Shown here one piece after another: positions 20,751 to 38,743 of a stretch of 64,000 bases of DNA. The DNA is taken from NCBI RefSeq assembly GCF_901709675.1, contig NC_051107.1:6450001-6514000 (forward strand). Direction: 5' to 3'. Below the pieces are notes generated by a model. It was not told where the DNA came from, did not search any database, and saw only the letters and a program-made list of their open reading frames with translations. The DNA comes from Syngnathus acus (lineage: Eukaryota; Chordata; Actinopteri; Syngnathiformes; Syngnathidae). A program made the position numbers and the translations under genes. Numbering within the stretch: position 1 is the stretch's first letter; every line of letters begins with the position of its first letter.

Positions 20751-21760
20751 CAACGGGAGCCTTTCTCATACTGACCAGCAGAGGGCGACATACGGTACAC
20801 TTTTGCGATCTTATGGTCAAATTGAGGGAATCCAAAACGAATATTCGCGTCGTTGTATTTTTGGTTCTCGCAATATATTCTTTTTTTGTTTTAGAATAAA
20901 AACAATACAATTAAAGCGCTCTTTTACTTTTTTAACTTATATTTAACATATACAGCACTACATACAACTCAAGAAACGGCTCGTACATTCGTTTTGGATT
21001 CCCGGAATTCATCAACGGGAGCCTTTCTCATACTGACCAGCAGAGGGCGACATGCGGTACACTTTTGCGATTTTATGGTCAAATTGAGGGAATCCAAAAC
21101 GAATATTCACGTCGTTGTAGTTTTGGTTCTCGCAATATATTCTTTTTTTGTTTTAGAATAAAAACAATACAATTAAAGCGCTCTTTTACTTTTTTAACTT
21201 ATATTTAACATATACAGCACTACATACAACTCAAGAAACGGCTCGTACATTCGTTTTGGATTCCCGGAATTCATCAACGGGAGCCTTTCTCATACTGACC
21301 AGCAGAGGGCGACACACGGTACACTTTTGCGATTTTATGGTCAAATTCAGGGAATCCAAAACGAATCTACGCGTAATTTCTCACTCAGACCAACAGAGGG
21401 CGACACACGGTACACTTTTGCGATTTTATGGTCAAATTGAGGGAATCCAAAACGAATCTATGCGTTATTGTATTTTTGGTTCTCGCAATATATTCTTGTT
21501 TTGTTTTAGAATAAAAACGATACAATTAAACCGCTCTTTTACGTTTTTAACTTGTATTTAACGATATGAGGTAGAGTGTAGATATGAGTGTAGGTTAATA
21601 TATATATATATTTTTTTTTTACAGAACTTTTTTCATTTCTATTTCCACCCCAAAATGTTATGTTTATTATCAGATGGGCACCTTGACGCACGGGAAGAGC
21701 GAGAAGACTTGCGGCTTTGTCACGGACGACGCGAAGACTCCCCGACGTTGACACAATAAA
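20541..21760 (+). CDS. Candidate two-exon small gene opposite lsm8 (uncertain)
   Basis: On the plus strand, a frame ending DFLKERPKKKVEQNS...LQDQQLKP stops at a good donor (20651/20652, gtgagt) in phase 0. A second exon at 21674-21751 (acceptor ttattatcag) continues in phase 0 with MGTLTHGKSEKTCG, then TDDAKTPRR and TGA. AATAAA follows at 21755-21760. The intron would contain the whole 262-bp tandem array. No ATG is found in frame in the first part, so its 5' end is unknown or the second exon is used alone. I do not recognise the protein. Confidence 0.25.
20751..21560. repeat. 262-bp tandem repeat, about three copies plus a partial unit
   Basis: Units start CAACGGGAGCCTTTCTCATACTG at 20751, 21013 and 21275, exactly 262 bases apart and almost identical. 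A shortened extra unit begins near 21383, with the common core only 91 bases after the previous one. Each unit has a CTCF-like CCAGCAGAGGGCGAC (20775, 21037, 21299, and a variant at 21390), then an AT-rich half with AATAAA-like strings. The open frames in it are repeat artefacts. Confidence 0.9.
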
Positions 21761-21797
21761 TTCCAAAATGTGATAAAGGCGTCATGAATAGTTGGGG

Positions 21798-23712
21798 TTT
21801 ATTGTTGCTCAGTCGTCGTCCACACAAAGAAAGGTGGAGACAGCAGGACACACAGCAGGAACATCATGCTACCAAAGTATGAAATTTGTACAAAAATACT
21901 TTACAACATTGTCCGTGTTCCTGAAACAAAAGTCGTTGGTTCACTTATTTGTTGTTTGGTTGGTTGGTGAAGCTACATGGAAGCCAACTCTCTTTTTTCC
22001 AATGGCAGTGCAATGCGCGTGTGTGCACGCGCAAAAACCTGCAAGGTTGCGCACGCGCAATACACGCGTACAAACACAGTGTGTGTGCGTGTGTGTGTAT
22101 GGCTTAATGGCACGCATTCCTGAAGCCACGCCCCAAAAGCCCCTCGGCTCCTTTCTATTGGTGGAAATGGTCAATTCTAACTCTTTTTTTCTTGTTGTTG
22201 ATGAAGTTAGCTCAGCCGTGCTAGACTAGCCCTGTGTTAGCCTTGTGCTAAGTATCTTGTTAGCCACAAGCTAGCTGTGTGTGCTCTGTTTGCTAGCCAC
22301 TAGTGGGCGCTGTGCTTCAAACAGCTGAATGGCTAACTCAAGTCAACTAGAAGGACCAATCGCACGCAAGCAAACGACATCCAATCACAACGCTTCCCTC
22401 TCGAGCACAGAGCAGCATTTGTGTGTGTTTGTTTGGAGGCTTCTGAAAATGTCGACTTTCTAGAGAGGCAAGAGAGCTAGCAGCTAAATGTTGACGTCAC
22501 GCACGTGTCACAGCATGTTTTCTAAAATGTCAAACCACAGTGACGACGAGGACTCGACCTTTGTTTTCGTTTTTTTTGACATTGTGAGGTCCAGTCGTCA
22601 CGGAAACAAACAAACAGAGAAAAGTGACAACAGTCAATCAAAACACACAATTAGCATAATTGATCACAGTTACTGGAGGAGGGGCGGGGTCATGCTCGTT
22701 GGCGTGAGTGTGTGTGTGGTCGGTGGAGAACCAATCAGAGTCAGGCGTCGTTATTGAGCCTATTGGCTGAGGGACGGTGAGGGGCGGGGTTAACAGGTTT
22801 TAGGGAAGCCGAGTTGGCCAAAGACGACAATACACACACACGCTCACACTCACTCACTCACTCACTCACTCACACACAGTGTGGCCAGTCAACGTGTATA
22901 TATATATATATATTTTTTTTTTTTTCAAAAATGAAACTGCTCAGTGTCTGTCAGTGTCATCAGAATAATCACTATGTTTGTAATGCGATGTTGTTTTGTT
23001 TTTCCACACTTTCCTCCATGGCACACAAGTCCAACTGCCATATAGATGCCCCAAGTACTTTGGATCAATAGAAATCCGTTGGTCGTCTGTCTCCGTGGCG
23101 ACGGCGTGCAGCCAATAGGTCGGAAATAGTGACCCCTCGTCAGTGTTTGTGCCGCTGCTGTGCTTCTGTTTCTGTTCTGCTTCCTGTCGCACCGATAGAC
23201 CATCTCCTCCGAGGTTGAAGGTGCACTTGGGTCAGGAACAATTGCGAGACCAGGAATGGCCTCGGTGTCAGTGGTGTGTTGAAGACCGCACTGGATTTCA
23301 ATTTGCAGGGGTAAGGTTAGGATTGGGGACGGTAAAGTGGTCAGGGTTCAGACCCAGATGGGGATTTGAAGGGTTCGGGATCAGTAGTGAGATGAATAGT
23401 AGGATTTCAAGTGGGATCAGGCTCAGTAGTGGTATCAAGGGTTGGAGGGAGATCCATAATGGGATCAGGATCAGTAGTGCGATGAGGACTGAGATTGGGA
23501 TTGACATTTGGATCAGTAGGGGCCTCAGGACTTGGATCCAAATCAGGATTGGTATCGAGATTAAATCAGGAATGCGCTCCGAGTGGGATCAGGATCCGGA
23601 TCAGGGTGGAGGACCAGGAAGTGTGCGTGTGTGTGTGTGCTTTCAGGCTGCCTCAGCAGGTCCAAGTTCAGAGGTCGTGTGTAGCACCGAGGGGGCGTGT
23701 TGAGTTCAGTCC
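21798..23712 (-). other. grip1: grip1 3'UTR, with a degenerate GGATCAG repeat and terminal AATAAA
   Basis: From the grip1 stop codon to an AATAAA on the minus strand (plus-strand TTTATT at 21798-21803) there is no other gene. The region holds (CA)n and (CTCA)n microsatellites near 22080 and 22850. At about 23320-23610 there is a degenerate array of GGATCAGG/GGGATCAG-type words on the plus strand. The long plus-strand frame across the latter (ISSGIRLSSGI...) reflects the repeat and is not judged a gene. Confidence 0.5.
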
Positions 23713-29639
<5,927 letters not shown>

Positions 29640-31470
29640 GATGAAGCCCCCAGCTCGCCGTCGCCAGTCGCTCAGCCGGCGCCATGCACACGAAACCGCC
29701 GCCGCTGCCGCAACCTTCTCCTCTCCTCTCCTCCTAATCCTCCCAATGCGCCTCTTCCTCTCGCTTTTCCGTCCTTCGGCCGCCGCCAGCCCAGCCGAGC
29801 GCCTCTTTACGCAGACGCCATCACGTAGATGAGGAAGACGAGGGAGGAAGAGGGAGAGGGGAGGGGGAGGGCGCTGCAGATGTGGAGCGCCGCCATGAAA
29901 TGAGGAGGAGGAGGGGGAGGCGGAGGCTGAGCTGATGGCGCCATGACGATGAAGAGGGAGGGGGAGGATGCCCGTCATTGGGGAATGGAGGAAGTGCACA
30001 AACATCACAAGATGATGCGCCGGCCCTTTAAATGACCTGACGGCCACCGCAAAGGAAGCCGGCCGGGCGTACCTCGGCCACGTTCGCTCAACGTCAACAC
30101 TTCTTTTCATTTCAATTCCCCTCAAATCAACCTTCACACACACCTCACAGTATGCCATGCCCGCTTTACACACTTCATGATGATGATGATGTCATCACCA
30201 GGGGGAAAGCTGCGCCACGGACGCAACGCTGCCACGCGATTGGCTGCAACTGCAGAAAAGGGGCGTGGCCTAGCCCCACATGTAGGTCAGTGTTCCAGAT
30301 GCACATTATGTGGGATTAATTTCACTCTGTGCATGCGTGTCGAATGACGTGATTATTATTATTACTTTTTTGTTTTTTTACAGATTACAGAGAGTTTCCC
30401 AACAACATTGGTGAGTGTTACCACTCGGCGCTTGCCGGTCGAGCTAATGCTAATGCGAGGGCCGCCCAAAGGTCACAAATTGGACACGTCGGGGATTTTT
30501 GTGCGGTAGGCCCACAAAATATTCATCATCCATCACACACCAAACAAGTTGACAGTCACATGTCAGCGTACACGCGTGTAATGAGATGATCAAAATGCCC
30601 GCTACGGCTGTTACCACGGCAACGAGCTGATGAATAATTGAAGGCAGTGAGCGAGCCTGCAAGTACAAAGAGCAATTTTTAGACATGCGAGATACACACA
30701 CACACACACACACAGGCAAGCCTTCTAAATGGCTGAGTTGAAGTTTTTCAAGTGAAGCCCAAAAAAGAAAATCTTACAAGAATGTGGCGTTCAAGTACAA
30801 TCGGAACTTGTCAACTAAATGACCCAGCTGAAGTGTTTTGAGCGAGAATGCGCTCCGGACATTCCACCGACTGCAGACCAGTGGCAACATGTCGGACGGG
30901 CACCGGCACACTTAGTGGTTACCGGTGCTTAGCGCTAATAGCGGGGCGCAAACAGGAAGCGGATGACGACCGACCGACCCACACCGCGCCGCTCGCAGAG
31001 CCTGCCTACTGCAAACAAGTCCTTGCTTCTAAAAAAAAAAAAGAAGTTCTTGAGCGCCCGCCAGCGCTTTTGTGCTAACACTTAACCCGCTTTGGCAGCC
31101 AGTCAGTGTGTCAAAGTTGTGCTTTTTTTCAATTCCTGTGCTGCAGCAAGGCTTGTCATTACCCACAAAGCATCTGGCGGGACTCATCCTCACCTGCGTG
31201 CTCTTCAATTATGCGCACACACGCATTGTGTACACATGTCAACAGTGTGTGTGTGTGTGAGACAAATGTTGTGCTGTCCCCTGTGAGGCGTGTTTGTGAT
31301 GAATTTGTGTCTGCTTCTGTGAATGTGTGAGATGTGTGCATGTGACGTGTGTGTGTGTCTGGTCTGAGCGTGCATTCATGTGTGTATGTCTGTGGCGTGT
31401 GTTTGTGAGCTGAATGGGACTATTTCTTTGTCAATCTGTGTGTGCGTTTGAGCGCAGGTGTGCCACTCAC
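29640..31470 (-). other. grip1: grip1 promoter/5' region of the MIAVSF exon
   Basis: About 29650-30100 is GC-rich (GGAGGAGG, CCGCC) and acts as the likely promoter and 5'UTR for the exon starting MIAVSFKC. The rest, to 31470, is intronic relative to the upstream grip1 exons, with (CA)n runs near 30695 and 31240. I see no other coding exon. Confidence 0.4.
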
Positions 31471-31603
31471 GTAGCAGGCGCGCGTGGTACTTGCTGGTGT
31501 AGAAGTAGACGTCGTCGTATCCTTCCTGGTAGTCGTCGTCGGCGCGGTACCTCCTCCTGCGCCTCCTTTGGAGCAGGCGCAGGAGAGCCAGGAAGCGCTC
31601 CAT
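31471..31603 (-). CDS. grip1: Alternative first coding exon of grip1 (MERFLALLRLLQ form)
   Basis: The minus-strand ATG at 31603 opens 44 codons plus one base, ending at a strong donor (ctac|gtgagt). The phase-1 end is exactly what the shared exon at 29263 needs. The peptide begins MERFLALLRLLQ, then six arginines, then acidic/tyrosine-rich DDDYQEGYDDVYFYTSKYH. Composition and phase argue for a real coding exon giving grip1 an N-terminus unlike the two known ones. It has no domain I recognise; the Leu-Arg start could be membrane-associating. Confidence 0.6.
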
Positions 31604-33160
31604 CCTCACCGGGGGGCTAACGCACGCACGCACGCACGCACGCACGCGGCTATCACACGGCTAGTGGCGAGCGTCGCAAACGGCAAGCATCATCCCGCAC
31701 AAAGAAAGTCAGCTCAGGTTTCCTCTCGAACATGCGCACGCACACGCACACACACACACACACCTTTGGACGGCACACGCACTCTTTGTAGCTTCGCCTC
31801 CTCTGCAGCTTCCTCGTGTCCTGCTCCAGCCAATCACAGCGCTCGCTGCGTACACACACACACACACTCTCGCAGTGTGTGTGTGTGTGTGAATGTGCAC
31901 TTGAAGAGTCAGCAGTCATGACTTTTCTTCTCTCCTTCCTTCCTTGCATCCTCCCCTCATTTATCCCTCCATCCTTTGCACCATTCATTCCTCTTTTTAT
32001 GACACACACACACACACACTCACTCGCTCACACACACGCATACTCGATTCCGCCGAGGGGGAGGGGCGGGGCGGTCTCCATTCAGTCAAGGAATGACAGA
32101 GATTTCCACAAAGGGCAGGAGGAAGCAAGCAAAGGCCTATACGGCACGCATAGGAACTACACTTCCCACAATGCAACTGGGCCGCTTCAATGAATCAAAG
32201 AGTCGCCGATCTCGAAAAGCGCATCAGCGTAATGTCATGGAAATTGAAGGCGGAAACGCTCATGCCTGTTGCCATGTTGGCTTTGGACAAAAGTAGTGCA
32301 GCGGAACATCGGCTACCACCGTAAAGCCTCCCTGGTACAAGCGGCTCGGGTGGGATGAATGTAGTCCATCAGAATCAAGCGCGTTGTGGGGGGGACAACG
32401 CCGCCACGTGCGAGGCGGCATGCGAGCCGGGCTGAACCGATGGCGCCCTCTTGTGGTCGCGAGCGACCGGTGAAAAGATGGCAAAAAATGACACAAAGCG
32501 AAGACGGATGTCGTTTCCCTGAAATCCTCTTTGTGCCTTCCGAGCGGAGAAAGGAGAGCGAGAGCTGCTAAAAATGACAAAAGTGTCCTCATTTGCAAGG
32601 CGCTCATTTGCATATGGCTGGCGGGCCCGCCCGGCGCTCGGCCGCCATTGGCTGCCTGGCTGAGCGCGCGTCTAATCGCATTCTCCACACACGCCGGCTT
32701 ATCCTGCCGCTCCCCCGCACGGGCGCTCTCAGACCACGCGGCGTGCGTGCGTGCGTGCGTCAAGATCATCGATATTGTCCTCACGTTTGTCGTCAGCGTG
32801 ATGGCTGACCGAAAGGGGCGGGAGAGCGCCGTCAGCTGAGACGTGCGTCGGGGCGCACGTGACCAAAGCCGAGGCGCTCGCTTCGTGCAAGTCTGACCTT
32901 CATTGCGCGCCAAAAGAAAACGGCCGAATCCAATGTAGTCGAGAATGTGCACGTTTGTGTTTGCCGCAGTATGGCGCCCACTACTGCCGAGGAGGTCTTA
33001 CTCAATGCCAAATTGTTTTTTTGCATTAAGCATCAGTGATGGCTGGCATTCATAAATTCCACAAGAAAAAATTGGCAGAACGCTGAGAGGAAGTTCGGCG
33101 CGACATCTCGATGAAAGCGGAAACGCCAAACAGGTGCGCCCTCACACACCCATTGATGCA

Positions 33161-33232
<72 letters not shown>

Positions 33233-34398
33233 CCACGCTGGGGGAATTCAAGCAGAAAATGACATGATGTTAGTTTGATGCCAGCAGCTCGGCCGGCGCT
33301 CCACCTGGATGCTGCCTAGGGCTGACGGCTTGACTGACTGACTGACTGACTGACTGTGTGTGTGCCAGTGTAACAAATTGATGAGAAAAGTTGCACAACA
33401 AATGTTGTCCTGTTTGACCGTCATTCTTCACACACGTCAGCATTTTATTGTCAGCCGTGATGATGATGACGCACTTTCTTGCAAAATGTGTCGCACGCGA
33501 AAAAACCACGCAGGTTAGCTTGACTAATCCAGAGGACGAGGATGAGCAGTTGTGACATCAGCACCTCTTCAAAGAATGCCGTGCATGCGCGCGTGCACGT
33601 AGGCCAAAAGTGTTGCATGATGTCATGTTGTCCGCTGTCTCAAAAAACGATGACCCTTGAATGTAACATTTCAAAGATTGTTCGTACTTCAGAACGCCAT
33701 GCAAACATCAGAACTCAGTCGTGTATGGACGTCAAGTGCAGTGATACTACAATACGGATGTGGTTGTCAATCAAATGTTTCCAAGTAGAGTCACTACTGA
33801 CGCCAGTAGTAGTTGAACTGTCGCGTTAATATTTGAGCGGGCACAAGTCTTTTCCTTTCTAGTAATTCTCTCTTTTGTCTATTTTTAGCCATTCCTACTG
33901 GAGTGTTATTTTCAAACACAGAAGATGATAAAAATAAAACAGAATCATCAGTGATGTGTATGGAAATAAATGTGCAAATGATTACCAATCACTACCGATT
34001 TCAGTGTGTGTGTGGGGGGGGGGGGCGTCTTTCCTGCGCCTTCAGACCGCTTTTAGCGCTCCTGCCCGGGCCACGCTGGAGGCCAACAGCCGGGCAGGTC
34101 AGCAGGTGGGCGGGCCTCCTAGCTAAGCTAACCTGCTAGCTTTACCTGCTGACTCCACCTACGGCAACGTCACGTAACATACCTGAGGCCACGTCACGTT
34201 ACGTCACGATCTGCCGGTGCGCCACACGGGAATGCGCACACGCACACACGCTCAGCGTCAACTTTCACGCGCGCGGCACCAGAAACCGGCAAACACACGC
34301 GCACCAGAAGACGCACGCTCTCGCGAGCACGCACGCACCCACGCACGCAGCGAGGAGACGTTGTCGGTTCGGCGGCGGCGGCGCCGCTGGCTCCCTAC
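31604..34398. other. grip1: grip1 first-intron region, microsatellite-rich
   Basis: This holds no recognisable exon. It contains a (CGCA)n run at 31619-31648, several (CA)n runs between 31735 and 32040, a CTCF-like element at about 32440-32460 (minus strand CCACAAGAGGGCGCC) and the long (GT)n at 33163. The open frames at 32260-32952 and 33214-33510 lack splice support. Confidence 0.4.
33163..33230 (+). repeat. (GT)34 microsatellite
   Basis: Sixty-eight bases of uninterrupted GT, the longest pure dinucleotide tract in the window. Confidence 0.98.
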
Positions 34399-34453
34399 CT
34401 CCTTCTTGGTCCGCTTGCAGGCAGGCCGGGATGTTCTTTTTCCATCCGGGCAT
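34399..34453 (-). CDS. grip1: Alternative first coding exon of grip1, GRIP1b-type N-terminus
   Basis: The minus-strand ATG at 34453 gives MPGWKKNIPACLQADQEG plus one base, then donor gtaggg. It is 55 nt long, the same size and phase as the MIAVSF exon, and so joins the exon at 29263 (…EG-DEGPYTK). From established knowledge, mammalian GRIP1b begins with a closely similar MPGWKKNIP…CLQ peptide whose Cys11 is palmitoylated and directs membrane targeting. Here Cys11 is kept. This marks the distal promoter of grip1, about 4.8 kb upstream of the other form. Confidence 0.82.
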
Positions 34454-36113
34454 GATGCACCTCAGGGTGGATAGGGAGTCCAGGGCGGCCCGCTAGCAGA
34501 CACACAGCTCCAGCAGCGGCAACAGCATGTTAGCTTTAGTTAGCTTTAGCTTCATGGAGGAGATCCACCTCCGCGTCCACTTCCTCTTCTCCGTCGCCCC
34601 TTCTTCGGCACGCGAGACCCCCCACCCCCTGCTCTCTCTCTCTCCCTCCCTCCCTCTCTCTCTCTCTCTCTCTCTCCCTCTCTCTCTTTGTAAATGTCGC
34701 TCGACCCCCACCCCCTCTTAAATGGAGTCGCTCAGGGTGGTCTCGGGGTGAGGGGAGTGCTGGCTGACGTAAGGCGATGACGTCACGAAGTAGCCCGGCA
34801 GGCAGGAAAAATGACAATAGTTTGCGCATGCGCATTGAAGCGTGGGCACCTGTATACATTTAGGTCATATGTACGATAGTTATTTTTTCTTATCCAGAAG
34901 ATGCAATTAAAACCAAATTCATATTTTCAATGCTGACCTCATTCCTCCTTCATTTACAAATGATTATGTAATGTTCTGTAACTTTGTATAGTATTATACC
35001 ACTAAAGTTAGGGACTTTGGGACTCTGTTCAACTTAAATCACTGAAGATGATTAGAGTTCATTCATGTGATGTTTGCTCATCTTTCAGTTGGTGTGTGCG
35101 TGTGTGTGTGTGTGTGCGTGTATATACTTTGACACACACACACACACACACACATCTTTGTCTTGACTCGCCTCTGAGGAATTCCCTTCCTTTCATTAGT
35201 TGGCGTCAAATTTAACATACGTTTTGGTCCATCTGCTTTTTGTGATCAAAGCAATGAACTTTGACCTTTTGCTACACACCTCATCTTTCCAATACGAATA
35301 CCCCTAAAATATGAAACCTGTAATTTGTCACGCATGCTTAAAGATGAACAGAAATTTTCTATAATTAGACCCTAAATCATTATTGACGGTGAATAATGAT
35401 GAAGGGATGGAATGACAAATAATGGAGGGATGCTGGGTGGCGGTGAGGAGTCAGTGAAGCGAAAGAATGTCTTCAAGACAGTGTGACCTCAATACGGCCT
35501 CATTCAGTCATACATGGCACACACAGGCTGAGCGCAACATCAAATCTCTTGCTACCATAATGATTGAATTGGTCTCATTTGCCCTTGCATTTATATATAC
35601 AAATGTAGGCTGTTTGATTTGTTTTCCTTGTGTCCAAATGTCTCCAGGCTCCACAGATGATAGTTGGACCTGAGCTACTCGCTGTCGACCTCATGTGGAG
35701 TATCATGGCACTCCAAAACTGGCGATACCACCAAGCACCACACGAGGGAGACAACGGGCCAAATTCCAAAAGACCTATGTACGTTTTTTAAACCACACGC
35801 AGCACATATTCGGTTAGTCTTCAATTAACATTATTGAATAATAATCTCAAGACAAGACTCTCCAACAAGTCCTTTCTTTCCAGGGAATGGGAGTGCAACT
35901 GAAATTTAAACCATTTGTAACTCAACTGGCGACTTCCAGAGGGCGCAATGGACCTATACGCTCTTATTAACCAAAGAAGAAGTCAAATTTATGTTCTCGC
36001 GAGATAATGACGTACGAATCCCGGAAAGGGCAGAGTCAACCGTATTTACGCTTCGTCTCCACGGGCACATTTAGTTAAAAACCGATTTTTCTTTTTAGTT
36101 TTAGCAGGCCAAA
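34454..36113. other. Intergenic region between grip1 (distal promoter) and kin
   Basis: The first 400 bases are pyrimidine-rich (CTCTCT at 34640-34690) and belong to the distal grip1 promoter side. The rest is AT-rich, with a (GT/CA)n pair near 35100-35150 that could form a hairpin. About 35930-36110, with TTCCAGAGGGCGC and ACTTCCGG-like words, is the probable kin promoter. No coding exon was seen. Confidence 0.4.
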
Positions 36114-38510
36114 ATGGGGAAAGCCGATTTTTTCTCACCCAAGGCGATAAGCAACCGGATAAAATCCAAAGGTCTCCAAAAACTGAGGTGGTATTGTCAA
36201 ATGTGTCAAAAACAATGCCGAGATGAGGTGAGTTTTCCCGCCGCCCTTAAACGAAGCTACTACGACCTGTTGCCTCAAACGCTCATTTTTAATATCCCGT
36301 AATTTGGTATTTATTTATGTGTGTGTGTGTGTGTGTGTGTGTGCCACCAGAATGGCTTCAAGTGTCACTGCATGTCCGAGTCCCACCAGAGGCAGCTGCT
36401 GCTCGCCTCGGAATGCCCAAACAAGTTCATGGACTATTTCTCCAAGTAGGTTTCCTCAGCAGTGCTTGTGTAAACAAAGTGATCAATGTATGTTTTCAGC
36501 GAGCAAAGCAAGTGGACCATTGGGCATTTTGGATTAGTTAGCTCAGCGACATCATTTCTGAAAACATATCTATTCAATGAAATACATTTGCTGTTGTTTT
36601 TCTGTGCAGCGAGTTCAAAAATGGCTTTGTGGAGCTGCTGCGGCGCCGATTCGGTACGTTTGGCCATCACGCGATCCTACTCAATAGCTAAGAAGATTGG
36701 ATTTTAGCGACATCATCTAAATACGTCTAAGTAATTGAGCTACAGGTCGTAAAATTGCGCACCATGTCAAAATGATTCCGTTTTGTGTGTGTCCAGGGAC
36801 AAAGCGCGTTCACAACAACATCATATACAACGAGTACATCAGCGACCGCCAACACATCCACATGAACGCCACGCGCTGGGAAACGCTCACCACGTTCACC
36901 AAGTGGCTGGGGCGACAAGGTACGCGAGTCGGTCGCGGAAACGTCTCAGATGGGACAATGGTTCGCGACCGACGGCTTCCGTTCAGGTCTTTGCAAGGTG
37001 GACGAGACGCCGAAGGGCTGGTACATCCAGTACATCGACCGCGACCCCGAGACCCTCCGCCGGCAGGAGGAGCTGGCGAGGAGGAAGAAGCACGAGCTGG
37101 ACGACGAGGAGCGCAGCGCCAAGTTCATCGAGGAGCAGGTCCGCAGAGGCCGCGACGGCAAGGAGGAGGAGGCGGTGAGTCCCAAACACGGCCTCCGACC
37201 CTGACGCACGCTCATCTGAAGTTTTCCTCAATTCTCTAGGAAGACCCGGTTTACACCGAGCTGAAGCGAGAGCATGAAGAGGAAAAAGGTGCGTTTCCCC
37301 ACACGTGCCGAATATACGTTGACGTTGTTCTGATGGCGCGTGGCCGGCTTTCCTTCTTTTGCAGTCACGTTCAACCTGGGCGCCGGCACATCGCTAGCAG
37401 GTCCTTCCACATCAAGGTACAGGGGCTGCAAACGTATTTGCATTTGAAGTATAAAATGTTTCTTCTTACAAGACACTTTCTTCTTCATTTAAAATGGTCG
37501 TCAGCCATCGTTTTCTTTGTTTCTCCGTAGTTCCCTCCTGGCCCCAAGTGCTCTGGCCAAGACGTCATCGGCGAAGAGGAAAGAGCCGTCCTCTGCTTCC
37601 GACTCGCGGGACAAGAAGCGAAAGTCCGCCCTGGAGCAGATCATCGAGGTAGGGTCCGGCGCGACTCGGAACGCGTGCGGGCGTGCGGCCCGGCCCGGCC
37701 CGGCCCGGCTGACGTCGGCGCCTTGCGTCTCAGATGGAGGAGAGGAAGAAGCAGCAGCAGCAGCCGCCGCCCACCAAGACCGACCATTGGCTGCAGCCCA
37801 ACATTGTGGTCAAGGTGGTCACCAAGAGGCTTGGGGACAAGTACCACAAGAAGAAGGCCGTCATCATGGTAAGCGCGCACACGCGCGAGCGTCTCGGCAC
37901 GCGCGTCCTGACCGCTCGGCGCCCCGCAGGAGGTGCGAGAGAAATTCACGGCGGTGGTGAAGATGATCGACTCTGGGGACAAACTCAAACTGGACCAGAA
38001 CCACGTGGAGACGGTGATACCCGCACCAGGTAGGCGATGACCTTTGGCTGCTACAAGCGAGAAATGTGTCGGAAACCTAAGCGGCGTCCCCGCAGGAAAG
38101 CGCGTGATGATTGTCAACGGAAAGTTCCGTGACACGGAGGCCGTGCTGGAGGGCATCGACGAGAAGAACTTCTGCGCTTCGCTAACGCTCGATTCCGTAA
38201 GTGGATTTGCATGGCATACAAGAAAATGCCTCTTCCTCTTGGCTTTGTGACTATTTTCACAAACGACTCAGCAAATTGACATAAGCGTGGAGGACAAGCG
38301 AGTCTTTATTACAAGAAGAAAAATGATTTCTCACTTTCACAGCGCAATGTAGCCAAAAAGTGGTATGTTGCCCACAAAGTCGATTCTTTTTTTTTTTTTC
38401 GTCGTTGCTACGGCGACCCAGAAAGTAAAACCGTGTCTTGTCGTCCTTAGGGTCCACAAAAGGGAACGCGCGTGGATGTCGCCTATGAGGACTTCTCCAA
38501 ACTGGCTTGA
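36114..38510 (+). CDS. kin: DNA/RNA-binding protein KIN17
   Basis: Nuclear zinc-finger protein linked to DNA replication, UV-damage response and the spliceosome. Twelve exons (36114-36227, 36351-36445, 36610-36653, 36797-36919, 36987-37174, 37240-37288, 37365-37416, 37531-37648, 37734-37868, 37930-38029, 38096-38196, 38451-38510) give 392 aa, one less than human. The N-terminus has the zinc finger WYCQMCQKQCRDENGFKC with HCMSESH, then the winged-helix domain (NEYISDRQHIHMNATRWET, KGWYIQYIDRDPE). The middle has a basic NLS-type stretch (SRDKKRKSALEQI). The C-terminus has the tandem SH3-like/KOW fold (DKLKLDQNHVETVIPAPGKR). A short insertion of glutamines precedes TDHWLQPNIVVKVV. Confidence 0.97.
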
Positions 38511-38743
38511 GCAAACTTTTTTCTCCTTCTCTAATCTACTACGTCAGAGTTGCAATATTTTTTCATCTGGCTTTTTCTTTTTTTCAAACCGGCAGATTGC
38601 TTTGATGATACGTTTTCTATCAATTCAACGTGACCAATCATTATTTCAACTTTGGGATTAATGAACTCGCAAATAAGACATTGGTGGGAAAAAAAAAGTC
38701 CTATTTTTTCTCTTTTCTTTTTCTCCTGTTGTTGAGGACTCTC

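Noticed and set aside
20751-21560. Regularly spaced repeats considered as a CRISPR-like array
   Set aside because: Units are 262 bp, nearly identical throughout with no unique spacers, and the context is vertebrate. This is an ordinary tandem repeat.
23143-23703. Plus-strand frame of 186 codons with Ile-Ser-Ser-Gly repeats
   Set aside because: Produced by the degenerate GGATCAG array in the grip1 3'UTR. It has no ATG context, domain or splice support.
30384-30410. 27-nt plus-strand element with acceptor (ttttacag) and donor (gtgagt), reading DYREFPNNI
   Set aside because: No plus-strand gene surrounds it; it lies in the upstream region of minus-strand grip1. Short splice-like flanks occur by chance at this rate.
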